In this document: positions 56,205 to 64,000 of the stretch, in pieces
Layout: every line of letters starts with the position of its first letter
How positions within the stretch are numbered: the stretch's first letter is position 1
NCBI RefSeq assembly: GCF_019890935.1
Contig: NZ_CP082333.1
Span: forward strand, 2,444,001-2,508,000
Reading direction: 5' to 3'
Length of the DNA: 64,000 bases
DNA from: Exiguobacterium acetylicum
Lineage (GTDB): Bacteria; Bacillota; Bacilli; Exiguobacteriales; Exiguobacteriaceae
Position numbers and translations under genes: made by a program
Notes under the pieces: model-generated
Database searches by the model: none
What the model saw: the letters and a program-made list of their open reading frames with translations, nothing else
Told to the model about the DNA's origin: nothing

Positions 56205-56517
56205 CGGGCACCTCCACTTCTGTATAGAAACAACTGCGATTTCCAGTATGGCATGTCGGACCGTTCGCTTTGACTGCGATCAAGAGACTATCCTGATCAC
56301 AGTCGATCCACATCCGTTTGAGTTCAAGCGTGTTCCCGCTCGTCTCGCCTTTCGTCCAGAGACGATTCTTCGTCCGCGAGAAGAAGGTGACAAGACCGGT
56401 CGCAAGCGTCTTATCATAAGCGGCTTGGTCCATGAAGCCGACCATCAAGACATCGTTCGTCTGCTCGTCGACGACGACGGCAGCGACGAGTCCTTTTGAA
56501 AAATTCAATGTCGTCAT
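56164..56517 (-). CDS. hisI: Phosphoribosyl-AMP cyclohydrolase
   Basis: A 117-aa zinc enzyme, third step of histidine synthesis. [16 protein letters not shown], the metal site [10 protein letters not shown] and the zinc cysteines in [11 protein letters not shown] are all present. ATGA overlap with hisF. The last 41 nt overlap hisE in another frame. Confidence 0.95.
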   Translation of the reverse strand: MTTLNFSKGLVAAVVVDEQTNDVLMVGFMDQAAYDKTLATGLVTFFSRTKNRLWTKGETSGNTLELKRMWIDCDQDSLLIAVKANGPTCHTGNRSCFYTEVEVPDVIRTGTDRQSED

Positions 56518-57263
56518 CGGACTTCGACTCCTCGTTCTTTGAGGTAGGCTTTCGTTTCCGGCATCGTGTACGTTGCTTCATGGAAGATCGAAGCAGCAAG
56601 AGCCGCATCAGCGCCTGCCTCTAGTCCTTCTGCTAAATGATCGAGTGTTCCGACCCCACCGGAAGCGATGATCGGTACGTTGACGACTTCACGCAGACGA
56701 CGGATCAAGGCGAGATCATAGCCGTCCTTCGTGCCGTCAGCGTCCATCGACGTGACGAGTAATTCGCCAGCACCAAGCGCAACGGCTTCCTGTGCCCACT
56801 CGATCGCGTCACGTCCGACGGGTTGTGTGCCACCGTGTGAGAAGACACCCCATGAGTCGCCGGTCTGTTTCGCATCGATCGCGACGACTGTCGCTTGGAC
56901 ACCGAACAGGCGGCTGACTTCTTGAATCAGTTGTGGATTTTGAAGCGCCGACGAGTTGAGTGAGACTTTGTCAGCACCGGCACGAATCAAGCGTTTCGCG
57001 TCTTCGATCGTCTTGATTCCGCCACCGACCGTAAATGGCATGTAGATGACTTCTGCAACGCGTTCGACGATATCAAGCATCGTCTCGCGTCCTTCTTGCG
57101 TTGCTGAGATATCGAGCAGGACGAGTTCGTCCGCCCCTTGTTCGTAATAATACTTTGCGACGGCAACCGGGTCACCGAGATCACGTAGATTCTGGAATTT
57201 GACGCCTTTGACGACACGCCCTTCCTTGACGTCAAGACAGGGAATGATTCGTTTCATCAACAT
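56514..57263 (-). CDS. hisF: Imidazole glycerol phosphate synthase, cyclase subunit
   Basis: A 249-aa TIM barrel that with HisH makes imidazole glycerol phosphate. The catalytic Asp residues are in [13 protein letters not shown] and [19 protein letters not shown] and IASGGVGTL are phosphate-binding loops. The ATG at 57263 follows AGAGGTG and overlaps hisA by 7 nt. Confidence 0.95.
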   Translation of the reverse strand: MLMKRIIPCLDVKEGRVVKGVKFQNLRDLGDPVAVAKYYYEQGADELVLLDISATQEGRETMLDIVERVAEVIYMPFTVGGGIKTIEDAKRLIRAGADKVSLNSSALQNPQLIQEVSRLFGVQATVVAIDAKQTGDSWGVFSHGGTQPVGRDAIEWAQEAVALGAGELLVTSMDADGTKDGYDLALIRRLREVVNVPIIASGGVGTLDHLAEGLEAGADAALAASIFHEATYTMPETKAYLKERGVEVR

Positions 57264-57961
57264 ACGCGTAACACCTCTTTTAAGGCGAGTGATCCGTCGA
57301 GCAACGCCCGACCGACGACCGCTCCGTCCATCCCGATCTCTTTGAGGCGCGCGACGTCATCGACCGTCGTCACACCACCGGAAGCAATCAATTCGACCCC
57401 TTCCCGCTTCAACCGGTCGAGTCCATCAACGTCCGGTCCCATCATCATTCCGTCACGCGAAATGTCTGTATACAGGAACGTCTTGATTCCTTTGCCGATC
57501 AAGTGCGTCATCGCTTCTTCGAGCGTCCAACCGCTCGCTTCGAGCCAGCCGCGTGTCTGAACGATGCCTTCTTTTGCATCTAACGCAACAGCCAGTTTAT
57601 CACCAGCGAGAGCGATCATCTGCTCAAGTAACGCTTCGTCTTCAAGAGCGACCGTGCCGACGAGAATCCGGTCGATCCCGGCACCGACGTATGCTTCGAC
57701 CGTCTCGATGTTACGGACACCACCACCAGCTTCAACGAACAACCCGGTCTCCTTTTTGATGTCGGCGATCAAGTTCAAGTGCAGCGGTTCGCCGGCTTTT
57801 GCACCGTCAAGATCGATCAAGTGAATCGCTGTCGCCCCATCTTCCTTGAAGCGCTTCGCGATCGTCAACGCATCACCGAAGAATGTCTGTTGGTCAAAAT
57901 CTCCTTGCTTCAGGCGTACCGCCTGTCCGCTCATTAAATCGATTGCTGGGTAGAGTTGCAT
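57257..57961 (-). CDS. hisA: ProFAR isomerase
   Basis: A 234-aa TIM-barrel isomerase for the fourth step. [19 protein letters not shown] and [23 protein letters not shown] and IASGGVTT are the usual sites. The ATG at 57961 has GGAGAGAG upstream. Overlaps hisH by 28 nt. Confidence 0.95.
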   Translation of the reverse strand: MQLYPAIDLMSGQAVRLKQGDFDQQTFFGDALTIAKRFKEDGATAIHLIDLDGAKAGEPLHLNLIADIKKETGLFVEAGGGVRNIETVEAYVGAGIDRILVGTVALEDEALLEQMIALAGDKLAVALDAKEGIVQTRGWLEASGWTLEEAMTHLIGKGIKTFLYTDISRDGMMMGPDVDGLDRLKREGVELIASGGVTTVDDVARLKEIGMDGAVVGRALLDGSLALKEVLRVC

Positions 57962-58521
57962 GTCGTCTCTCTCCATTCCTTAAGTAGTTTCAATCCGACT
58001 TCGCCACTCTTTTCTGGGTGGAACTGCATCCCGGTGACTTGTCCTTTTTGAACGATTGCTGGGACGAGGCGTCCGTATTCGACCGAGTCGACGATCCATT
58101 CTGGGTCACAGACGGCACCGTACGAGTGGACGAAATAGACGGCTTCGCCGTGGTTCGTCAGCTGGTGCCAACCCATGTGTGGCAAGCGGACGTCATTCGG
58201 TAATTTTTCAATCGTTCCCGGTAAAATCCCGAGACCTTCCGTCAGTCCATCTTCGTCACTTGATTCAAAGAGCAGTTGCATCCCGAGACAAATTCCGAGG
58301 AACGGTTTCTTTTCGGCTTGTTCTTTTAAGAAGTCGACCAGTCCTGTCTCCTTCAGGCGCTCCATTGCCGGGGCATAGGCACCGACACCCGGTAAGACGA
58401 GTGCTTCTGCTTGCTCCAATAGTTCAGCATCATTCGTGACGATGACTGCCTCACCGAGCTGTTTTAATACCCGCTCAATGTTTGCGATATTTCCGACGCC
58501 ATAATCGACGATTGCTATCAT
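57934..58521 (-). CDS. hisH: Imidazole glycerol phosphate synthase, glutaminase subunit
   Basis: A 195-aa class I glutamine amidotransferase. The catalytic Cys is at residue 78 in FLGICLGMQLLFE and the His/Glu pair in GMQFHPEKSG. Supplies ammonia to HisF. ATGA overlap with hisB. Confidence 0.95.
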   Translation of the reverse strand: MIAIVDYGVGNIANIERVLKQLGEAVIVTNDAELLEQAEALVLPGVGAYAPAMERLKETGLVDFLKEQAEKKPFLGICLGMQLLFESSDEDGLTEGLGILPGTIEKLPNDVRLPHMGWHQLTNHGEAVYFVHSYGAVCDPEWIVDSVEYGRLVPAIVQKGQVTGMQFHPEKSGEVGLKLLKEWRETTCNSTQQSI

Positions 58522-59099
58522 TGATCAATCAACCCTTTCGTAGACGGTACGCCTTCGCTCGTCACGGCAATGGCCTGACGAACAGCCCGACCGAGTGCTT
58601 TGAACAACCCTTCGATCATGTGGTGGGTATTCGAACCATATAAGACTTCGGCATGAATCGTCATCCGGGCACTCCGTGATAAGCCTTGGAAGAACTCCTC
58701 TGCGAGTTCCGTATCAAAGTCACCGAGCTTCGGATTCTTGAAACTAGCACGGAAGACCGTGAACGGACGACCGCTGAAATCAAGGACGACGGACGCAAGG
58801 GTCTCGTCCATCGGCACACGCGATTCGCCGTAGCGTTCAATCCCGGCTTTATCGCCGAGCGCTTCCGTCAACGCTGCCCCGAGAACGATCGCGGTATCTT
58901 CGACCGTGTGATGGGCATCGATCCACGTATCACCTTTTGCGGTCACCTTCAGACCGATCCGGGCCTGGAAGGCGAATAACGTCAACATATGATCAAAGAA
59001 GCCGACACCCGTCTTAATCTCAACCGGACCTCCTGCGAGATCGACCTCGACCTTGATGTCTGACTCTGCACTTACTCGTTCGCTTGCGCCACGCCGCAT
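58518..59099 (-). CDS. hisB: Imidazoleglycerol-phosphate dehydratase
   Basis: A 193-aa manganese enzyme for the seventh step. GVGFFDHMLTLFAFQ, DAHHTVEDTAIVLG, SRSARMTIHAEVL and NTHHMIEGLFKALGR carry the metal-binding His and Glu residues. The ATG at 59097-59099 follows GGAGGAATT. Overlaps hisC by 28 nt. Confidence 0.95.
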   Translation of the reverse strand: MRRGASERVSAESDIKVEVDLAGGPVEIKTGVGFFDHMLTLFAFQARIGLKVTAKGDTWIDAHHTVEDTAIVLGAALTEALGDKAGIERYGESRVPMDETLASVVLDFSGRPFTVFRASFKNPKLGDFDTELAEEFFQGLSRSARMTIHAEVLYGSNTHHMIEGLFKALGRAVRQAIAVTSEGVPSTKGLIDQ

Positions 59100-60043
59100 C
59101 GTAATTCCTCCTCTACACACGTTTCTAATACTTGCATTGCTTCTGGTGATCCACAACTGACACGGAATGCTTGGTTAAACAAGCGGATCCGTAATCCGGC
59201 GTCAGCACAACGTTGCGTAAAGCGTTCGGCTTCCGGATACTCGACGTAGACGAAGTTCGCTGCACTTGGATACGTCTTGCCGATTGGGGCGAGAATCCGT
59301 TCGATCGCTTCGCGGCTCGCATACGTTTCTTCTAAGACCCGATCGAGTTCCGGTTCTGCCATGATGGCGATACCGACAGCTGCTGATAGACCAGAGACGT
59401 TGTATGGTGATTTAATCTGTTCGATTTCTTCGATGATTTGTTCGCTCGCGATGACAAAACCAAGTCGAAGCGATGCGAGCCCGAACGCTTTCGAGAGCGT
59501 CCGTAAGATGATTGCTTTCGGATATTCTTCGAGTAAGTGAAGCATCGACTGTTCGAGCGCGAAGTCGATATAGGCCTCATCGATGACGACGTATTTGCCA
59601 CTGTCGAGCAAGCGCCGGATGTCCGCTTCCTTGCGGAGGACACCGGACGGATTGTGCGGGTGACTCAAGAAGATGATCTCACCCGGAGCTGCGATCAATC
59701 CCTCGACGTCAAGCGCCATTTCGTCAAGTAACGGCACGCGTTCAAACGGTGCCCGTGCCCGGTCAGCGTAGAACTGATACATGACGAAGTCCGGTTCCGA
59801 GGCGATGACTGGCATCCCGGGTCCGCCGTAGCGGGCACATAAGTAGCCGATCAACTCATCCGAGCCGTTTCCGGCGACGAGTTGCGTCGGACGGACACCG
59901 GCGTACGTCGCGTATGATGCCTTGACTTGATCGATGATTTCGACAGGATATTCATTTAAAGGGAACGTTGCGATCAATTCCTGGATCGCTTCGATCCCGA
60001 CTGGACTATGGGTCGTGAATCGTTCGTTTTGGTGTAATCGCAT
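59072..60043 (-). CDS. hisC: Histidinol-phosphate aminotransferase
   Basis: A 323-aa class I/II PLP aminotransferase. NGSDELIGYL, HPHNPSG, VIDEAYIDF and the PLP lysine motif RTLSKAFGLASLRLGF are present. It lacks the 20-30 residues usually before the first helix, so it is somewhat short, but no catalytic residue is missing. The start overlaps the hisD stop by one base (TAATG). In Bacillus hisC lies in the trp operon; here it is in the his operon. Confidence 0.92.
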   Translation of the reverse strand: MRLHQNERFTTHSPVGIEAIQELIATFPLNEYPVEIIDQVKASYATYAGVRPTQLVAGNGSDELIGYLCARYGGPGMPVIASEPDFVMYQFYADRARAPFERVPLLDEMALDVEGLIAAPGEIIFLSHPHNPSGVLRKEADIRRLLDSGKYVVIDEAYIDFALEQSMLHLLEEYPKAIILRTLSKAFGLASLRLGFVIASEQIIEEIEQIKSPYNVSGLSAAVGIAIMAEPELDRVLEETYASREAIERILAPIGKTYPSAANFVYVEYPEAERFTQRCADAGLRIRLFNQAFRVSCGSPEAMQVLETCVEEELRCGVAQANE

Positions 60044-61260
60044 TAGTCTTCCCTCACTTCGATGGCTTGTGCGTGTGCTTCGAGTCCTTCGACCCGGGCA
60101 ACGATCTTCGCTGCATTCGCAAGACGTTGTACGCCTGCGCGTGTGGCTTCGAGCATCGTCTGGTGACGCAGGAACGTCCGCGCTGATAATCCAGACGCAA
60201 AACGAGCTGTACCGGACGTTGGTAAGACGTGGTTCGTTCCAGCGACGTAATCACCGAGCGTTTCTGGTGTCTCGTGACCGAGGAAAATCATCCCGGCGTG
60301 ACGGATCGATTTGACGACCTCTTGCGGATTGGCAACGGCAAGTTCCAAGTGTTCCGCCGCGAGACGGTTCGCTTCTTCGATCGCTGTTTCGAGTGGAGCA
60401 ACGAACACGCCACCGTTTTCCATCGCACGACGGGCAATCTCTTGACGCGGCAATTGCTGTAAGCGCCGTTCGATTTCCGTGTCTACCGCTTGTTTCATCT
60501 CTTCCGTTGGCACGAAGGCGATCGCGACAGCGTCACGGTCGTGTTCGGCTTGAGCAAGAAGATCAGCTGCGATCCGGTCCGGATGCGCTGTTTCGTCCGC
60601 GATGACGACGACTTCCGATGGACCGGCGACGGAGTCGATGCCGACAATCCCGTAGACTTGGCGTTTTGCTTCAGCAACGAAGCGGTTTCCAGGTCCGACG
60701 ATCAAATCGACAGCTTGGATGCTTTCTGTTCCGAATGTCAAAGCGGCAATGGCTTGCGCTCCACCAATCGTATAGATTTCTGTCACACCAGCGATCCGTG
60801 CCGCAACGAGGACCTCGTCACTTAAGTTCGTCATCGGCGTCACCATGACGACCCGTTCGACACCAGCAACTTTTGCTGGAATGGCGTTCATCAAGACGGT
60901 CGATGGATAACTTGCTGCACCACCTGGAACGTAAATCCCAACCGAATCGACGGGAACGAAACGTTGACGTCGTGTCACGTCTGCTTCGACGAGTTCGATG
61001 TCAGATGGAAGTTCTTGTTCGTGCCATTCGACGAGTCGTGTCGCCATCAACTTCAACGAGTCGATCAAGTTAGCGTCTGCTTGTTCAAAGGCTTGTGTGA
61101 TTCGTGTTTCACTAAGACGGAAATCTTCAAGATCGACCTGATCGAATTGGTTCGTGTAATCGCGGACAGCGGCGTCACCGTCTGTTGCGACGCGTTCGAG
61201 AATCGCGCGGACCGCGAGCTCCGTGTCGCGATCGATGCTGAAAGGTTTTGTCGGTGTCAT
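60043..61260 (-). CDS. hisD: Histidinol dehydrogenase
   Basis: A 405-aa zinc NAD enzyme for the last two steps. PGGAASYPSTVLMNAIPAKV (split: VPGGAASYPST), GGAQAIAAL, GPGNRFVAEAK, GPSEVVVIADE and the zinc/catalytic site AQAEHDRDAVA plus YVAGTNHVLPT are present. ATGA overlap with hisG. Confidence 0.95.
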   Translation of the reverse strand: MTPTKPFSIDRDTELAVRAILERVATDGDAAVRDYTNQFDQVDLEDFRLSETRITQAFEQADANLIDSLKLMATRLVEWHEQELPSDIELVEADVTRRQRFVPVDSVGIYVPGGAASYPSTVLMNAIPAKVAGVERVVMVTPMTNLSDEVLVAARIAGVTEIYTIGGAQAIAALTFGTESIQAVDLIVGPGNRFVAEAKRQVYGIVGIDSVAGPSEVVVIADETAHPDRIAADLLAQAEHDRDAVAIAFVPTEEMKQAVDTEIERRLQQLPRQEIARRAMENGGVFVAPLETAIEEANRLAAEHLELAVANPQEVVKSIRHAGMIFLGHETPETLGDYVAGTNHVLPTSGTARFASGLSARTFLRHQTMLEATRAGVQRLANAAKIVARVEGLEAHAQAIEVRED

Positions 61261-61868
61261 GATCGTGTCACTCCTTCTGTCAATTGCTCAAGCAAGCGGA
61301 TAACTTCAACCCGCTTCCGTTTTAACGTCCATTCGCTCGTAAAGAATCGAGCGCTGATATCGATAATTTTTTCGTATTCATTTAGTCCGTTCGCCCGTAA
61401 CGTCTCACCTGTCTCGACGATATCGACGATTGCGTCAGCAAGTCCGAGTAACGGTGCTAACTCGACCGAACCGTTCAGCGGTACGATGTCGACGTCGACA
61501 CCGAGTTCGCTGAAATAGCGTTTCGCGATGATCGGATACTTCGTCGCAATCCGGACACGGCGTCCGCCTTCGAATTGTAACGGCTCCTTCGCACAGACCG
61601 ACATCCGGCAGACACCGAACGGCAATTCCGCGAGTTCCGATAACTCTTGATCCGATTCCAGTAAGATGTCACTGCCGGTGATCGCAACGTCAAGAACACC
61701 TTGAGCGACGTACGGAATCAAATCCGATCCTTTCATGAAGACGAATTCGTGCTCGCCCCGTTTGACGATCAGTTCGCGTTCAATGGCTCCCCATGTCTCG
61801 ACGCCAGCTTCTTTCAGATAACGTTCTGTCGCTTTCGACAGCCGTCCTTTCGTAATTCCGATTCGCAT
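61257..61868 (-). CDS. hisG: ATP phosphoribosyltransferase, short form
   Basis: A 203-aa enzyme for the first committed step. It is the short HisG form without the C-terminal regulatory domain, which needs HisZ. Conserved: GITKGRLSK, VAITGSDIL, RIATKYPIIAKRYF and the PRPP loop DAIVDIVETGETLRAN. Begins right at the hisZ stop. Confidence 0.95.
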   Translation of the reverse strand: MRIGITKGRLSKATERYLKEAGVETWGAIERELIVKRGEHEFVFMKGSDLIPYVAQGVLDVAITGSDILLESDQELSELAELPFGVCRMSVCAKEPLQFEGGRRVRIATKYPIIAKRYFSELGVDVDIVPLNGSVELAPLLGLADAIVDIVETGETLRANGLNEYEKIIDISARFFTSEWTLKRKRVEVIRLLEQLTEGVTRS

Positions 61869-62690
61869 TTAGAGCACCTCCGCCAACCGTTCGACCGAGA
61901 ATCCGATGCCGAACGCCTGTTGTTCTTGTCCGAATTGTTCATAAAGCCGGTCGTAGCGTCCACCGACGAGGACGGGTTCCGTCACACCTTCGATGAAACC
62001 GTGGATCGTGATCCCGTCGTAGTAGGTCTGTAAGCCCATTTGACCGAAGTCGAGATCGGCATTGACGGCTTCCGCGAGATCAAGCACGGCATTGAGTCGT
62101 GTCTCGTCGACGTACGGTAGGATCGTCTCTGCCCCTTCACGTCCGAATAACAAAGGTAGTTTTGCAAGTAAGGCATCATCGAGTTGACCCGCGATTCGCT
62201 TCAGTTCGATGACGTTACGTAAACGCAGCATCTGTGTCACTTGGTCGCGTAAGTGGTGATCACCGACACGCGTCTCGATCAAATGCTCGATTAGACCGGC
62301 ATCACCGATTGAGAGTGTGACTTCTTTTCCTGTCAGTTCCTCGACGAGTCGGACCGCGAGTTGAATTGCTTCGACTTCTGCGATTTGTCCTCGTTCCTCG
62401 AATCCGACCTGGAACTTCTCTTCCGGTTGAAAGACCGAGCCACTGTAGAAGACACGTTTATATTGTTCGCGACCACGTTCGCTGAGTGCACGCGCGACAC
62501 TAGTCGTAAAATCCATCCGAATCTGTTCCCGTCCACCGATTTCCTCAATTAAGGGCGTGATTAATCGGGTATAGTTAGATTGTTCGAGTCCATCTTCGAG
62601 CTGACGGATGACCTGTTGGAGCCGCGTTGCCGAGGCACCAACGTAATCTGTCGCTCCATCCTTGAGTCGAATCGTAGAAAATGATTGCAT
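61869..62690 (-). CDS. hisZ: ATP phosphoribosyltransferase regulatory subunit
   Basis: A 273-aa HisRS-like subunit that activates short HisG. MDFTTSVAR, RVFYSGSVFQPEE, EVEAIQLAVRLVEEL and the ending GGRYDRLYEQFG...AFGIGFSVERL match the class II synthetase core. At 273 aa it is shorter than many HisZ (about 390 aa) and lacks the C-terminal domain. First gene of the operon, with AAAGGAG before the ATG. Confidence 0.9.
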   Translation of the reverse strand: MQSFSTIRLKDGATDYVGASATRLQQVIRQLEDGLEQSNYTRLITPLIEEIGGREQIRMDFTTSVARALSERGREQYKRVFYSGSVFQPEEKFQVGFEERGQIAEVEAIQLAVRLVEELTGKEVTLSIGDAGLIEHLIETRVGDHHLRDQVTQMLRLRNVIELKRIAGQLDDALLAKLPLLFGREGAETILPYVDETRLNAVLDLAEAVNADLDFGQMGLQTYYDGITIHGFIEGVTEPVLVGGRYDRLYEQFGQEQQAFGIGFSVERLAEVL

Positions 62691-62702
62691 ACTCCCACTC
62701 CT

Positions 62703-62749
62703 TTATCTTATTATCACTGTACCACGCTAAATTATTTAACGATAAGATA
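62703..62749 (-). promoter_or_regulatory. Candidate operator of the his operon
   Basis: TTATCTTATTATC (62703-62715) and the inverted GATAAGATA (62741-62749) flank a 25-bp gap; the second half overlaps the -10 box. A repressor binding both could loop or block the promoter. No T-box was found in the leader. Confidence 0.45.
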
Positions 62750-62772
62750 CCGCGTTTCGGGCACATTGTCAA
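62744..62772 (-). promoter_or_regulatory. Promoter of the his operon
   Basis: Reverse strand TTGACA, 17-bp spacer, TATCTT; 54 bp upstream of the hisZ start. Confidence 0.8.
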
Positions 62773-62812
62773 TCGCTTTGCTTGCCAATTCTAAAAAATC
62801 GGAGGGTTACTC

Positions 62813-63607
62813 ATGCAATTATTGAAATGGGACGGTCACGTCCACAGTCCATATTGTCCACATGGTACGAAGGATCCACTTGAAGCCTACATCGAGCGTG
62901 CGTTAGAGCAAGGCTTAGAACGGATCAGCTTCACGGAACATGCCCCTTTACCTGAAGGTGTGACGGATCCTGCACCAGATAACGATTCCGGAATGTCGTT
63001 TGCGACAGCCGATGCCTACCTGAAGGAATTAACGCAACTCCGCGAGACATACAAGAATCAGATCGACATCCGGATCGGGATGGAGTTCGACTACTGGGAA
63101 GGGCATGTCGACGGGACGCGTGACATCATCGCTCGCTACGCTGACGTCTTGACCGACGGCATTCTTTCACTGCATTACTTATACATCGATGATCAGTATT
63201 ATGGCGTCGACTTCAGCAAGGAAAGCTTTGGTGAGATCGTCACGAAACTCGGAAGCGTCACGGCGGTCCATGAACGCTATTATGAAGGCATCCAAGCCCT
63301 CGTCATGACGGACCTCGGTGCACATCAACCGAAACGTCTCGGTCACTTAACGTTACCGACGAAATTCATCCAAGCCTATCCGCTTGAGTCGAACCCAACG
63401 AACCTCGACGACACGTTACGGAAGATCCGTCAAGCGAACTTTACGCTCGACGTCAACACGGCAGGACTCCGTAAGCCGTTATGTGGCCTTTCCTATCCTT
63501 ACCCGGAACTCTTGCAAGTCACGCAGTCGTTATCGATTCCGCTCGTCTATGGATCAGATGCCCATCTCGCAAAAGATGTCGGTGCTGATTTTGATTTCAA
63601 ATGGTAA
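62813..63607 (+). CDS. hisK: Histidinol-phosphatase, PHP family
   Basis: A 264-aa PHP-domain phosphatase that completes the histidine pathway. Metal ligands are in DGHVHSPYCPHG, ISFTEHAPLP, GMEFDYWEG, HYLYIDDQ and YGSDAHLAKDVG. It is divergent from the hisZ operon and shares its upstream region. GGAGGG precedes the ATG. The strand split between hisK and the others is common in Bacilli. Confidence 0.94.
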   Translation: MQLLKWDGHVHSPYCPHGTKDPLEAYIERALEQGLERISFTEHAPLPEGVTDPAPDNDSGMSFATADAYLKELTQLRETYKNQIDIRIGMEFDYWEGHVDGTRDIIARYADVLTDGILSLHYLYIDDQYYGVDFSKESFGEIVTKLGSVTAVHERYYEGIQALVMTDLGAHQPKRLGHLTLPTKFIQAYPLESNPTNLDDTLRKIRQANFTLDVNTAGLRKPLCGLSYPYPELLQVTQSLSIPLVYGSDAHLAKDVGADFDFKW

Positions 63608-63609
63608 AC

Positions 63610-63644
63610 AAAAATCCGGATGCCGCAGCGTCCGGATTTTTTTG
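63610..63644. terminator. Bidirectional terminator after hisK
   Basis: AAAAATCCGGA...TCCGGATTTTTTT stem with both A- and T-tracts. Confidence 0.85.
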
Positions 63645-63645
63645 T

Positions 63646-64000
63646 TTAAGAATACGGGAAATCAGCAGCGTCGACAGGAGCAATTGATCGTGCTAATTTT
63701 TTTAATTGTTTTAGTGATACGTTACCGGACAGGAGGACGATTTGATTGTCTTCGACGTAATAGAGGTTCGTTCTCTCTTGTTTTTCTTGGAAGTAAGCCG
63801 TCTGTCCGTTCGCAAGCGTCGTTTCCTGCCAGTCCTCGCCTTGAACGTCTTGCTTCGGAACGACGGTTAGAAGAATCGTTTGTGACTTCGTGTGGAAGAA
63901 CCAGATTCTATCATCCCCATTAGGACTTGAACTACTGGCAATCGCTTGGAATGTCGAGAACGGTAAATTCAAACCGCGAGCAGAACTACTCTTCTTAATG
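63646..64000 (-). CDS. DUF4367-like protein, C-terminal part
   Basis: The minus strand is open from the window edge to a stop at 63646-63648; 117 residues are visible, the N-terminus is outside. The visible part has paired beta-strands with the ending YVEDNQIVLLSGNVSLKQL followed by KKLARSI, the DUF4367 C-terminal pattern found in anti-sigma-like and lipoprotein-sorting-like exported proteins. Confident family placement is not possible without the rest. Confidence 0.6.
   Translation of the reverse strand, partial: IKKSSSARGLNLPFSTFQAIASSSSPNGDDRIWFFHTKSQTILLTVVPKQDVQGEDWQETTLANGQTAYFQEKQERTNLYYVEDNQIVLLSGNVSLKQLKKLARSIAPVDAADFPYS

Overview
This window reads as a chromosomal segment of a low-to-moderate G+C Bacillota bacterium of the class Bacilli. 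Gene order follows Bacillus subtilis clusters: yuiB-yumB-yumC, yutM, yuzB-yutJ, yuzD-yutI, yutF-yutE, yutD, lipA-yunD-yunF, the suf operon, and yusE-gcvH-yusI-fadE-fadA-fadN-yusM. Base composition, start and RBS style and the his operon layout suggest Exiguobacterium. That genus assignment is inference from gene content; no 16S gene or search was available. No rRNA, tRNA, CRISPR array, intact insertion sequence or prophage was seen.

Layout. 1-3.8 kb: a partial MazG-like protein, a membrane permease (AI-2E family), a DUF429 protein and leucyl aminopeptidase. 4.2-12.5 kb: sugar PTS genes, namely enzyme I (ptsI, no ptsH beside it), a drug-efflux MFS pump, two glucose-type EII permeases (one CBA, one CB) and the antiterminator GlcT; the CB gene sits behind a GlcT-type RAT/terminator switch. 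12.6-15.5 kb: YuiB, type II NADH dehydrogenase (with a Rex-like operator) and ferredoxin-NADP reductase, divergently arranged. 15.7-28 kb: GNAT acetyltransferases, an epimerase-like protein, Fe-S carriers, the riboflavin transporter RibU under an FMN riboswitch, fructose-1,6-bisphosphatase (glpX), lipoyl synthase and conserved yut/yun genes. 28-30 kb: an acyltransferase and a DHFR-like reductase. 30-35.2 kb: the complete sufCDSUB operon. 35.3-43 kb: sulfur metabolism. metNIQ lies under a SAM riboswitch, and a yrrT-luxS-mccA-mccB operon handles SAM recycling, AI-2 precursor formation and methionine-to-cysteine conversion. Upstream of it is a candidate standalone non-coding RNA. 43.2-50.4 kb: glycine cleavage H protein, Spx-like YusI, a DinB-like protein and the fatty-acid beta-oxidation operon fadN-fadA-fadE behind a FadR-type operator. 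50.5-53.3 kb: an accessory patch with a methyltransferase, an 85-aa membrane protein, an unrecognised 226-aa AT-rich gene, a DUF2785 protein and repeats. 53.3-55.7 kb: proline dehydrogenase and two membrane proteins. 55.9-63.6 kb: a complete histidine pathway, hisZGDCBHAFIE as one tightly overlapping operon with hisK divergent. 63.6-64 kb: the end of a DUF4367-like protein.

Most genes are housekeeping. The most interesting points are regulatory: the candidate ~310-nt RNA with a C-rich hairpin loop at 42.8-43.1 kb, the GlcT switch that controls only one of two glucose permeases, the Rex, FadR and cre-like sites, luxS in place of mtnN in the yrrT-mccAB operon, and the repeat-flanked accessory patch between fadN and prodH. 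No entirely new multi-gene system could be supported from the sequence alone.
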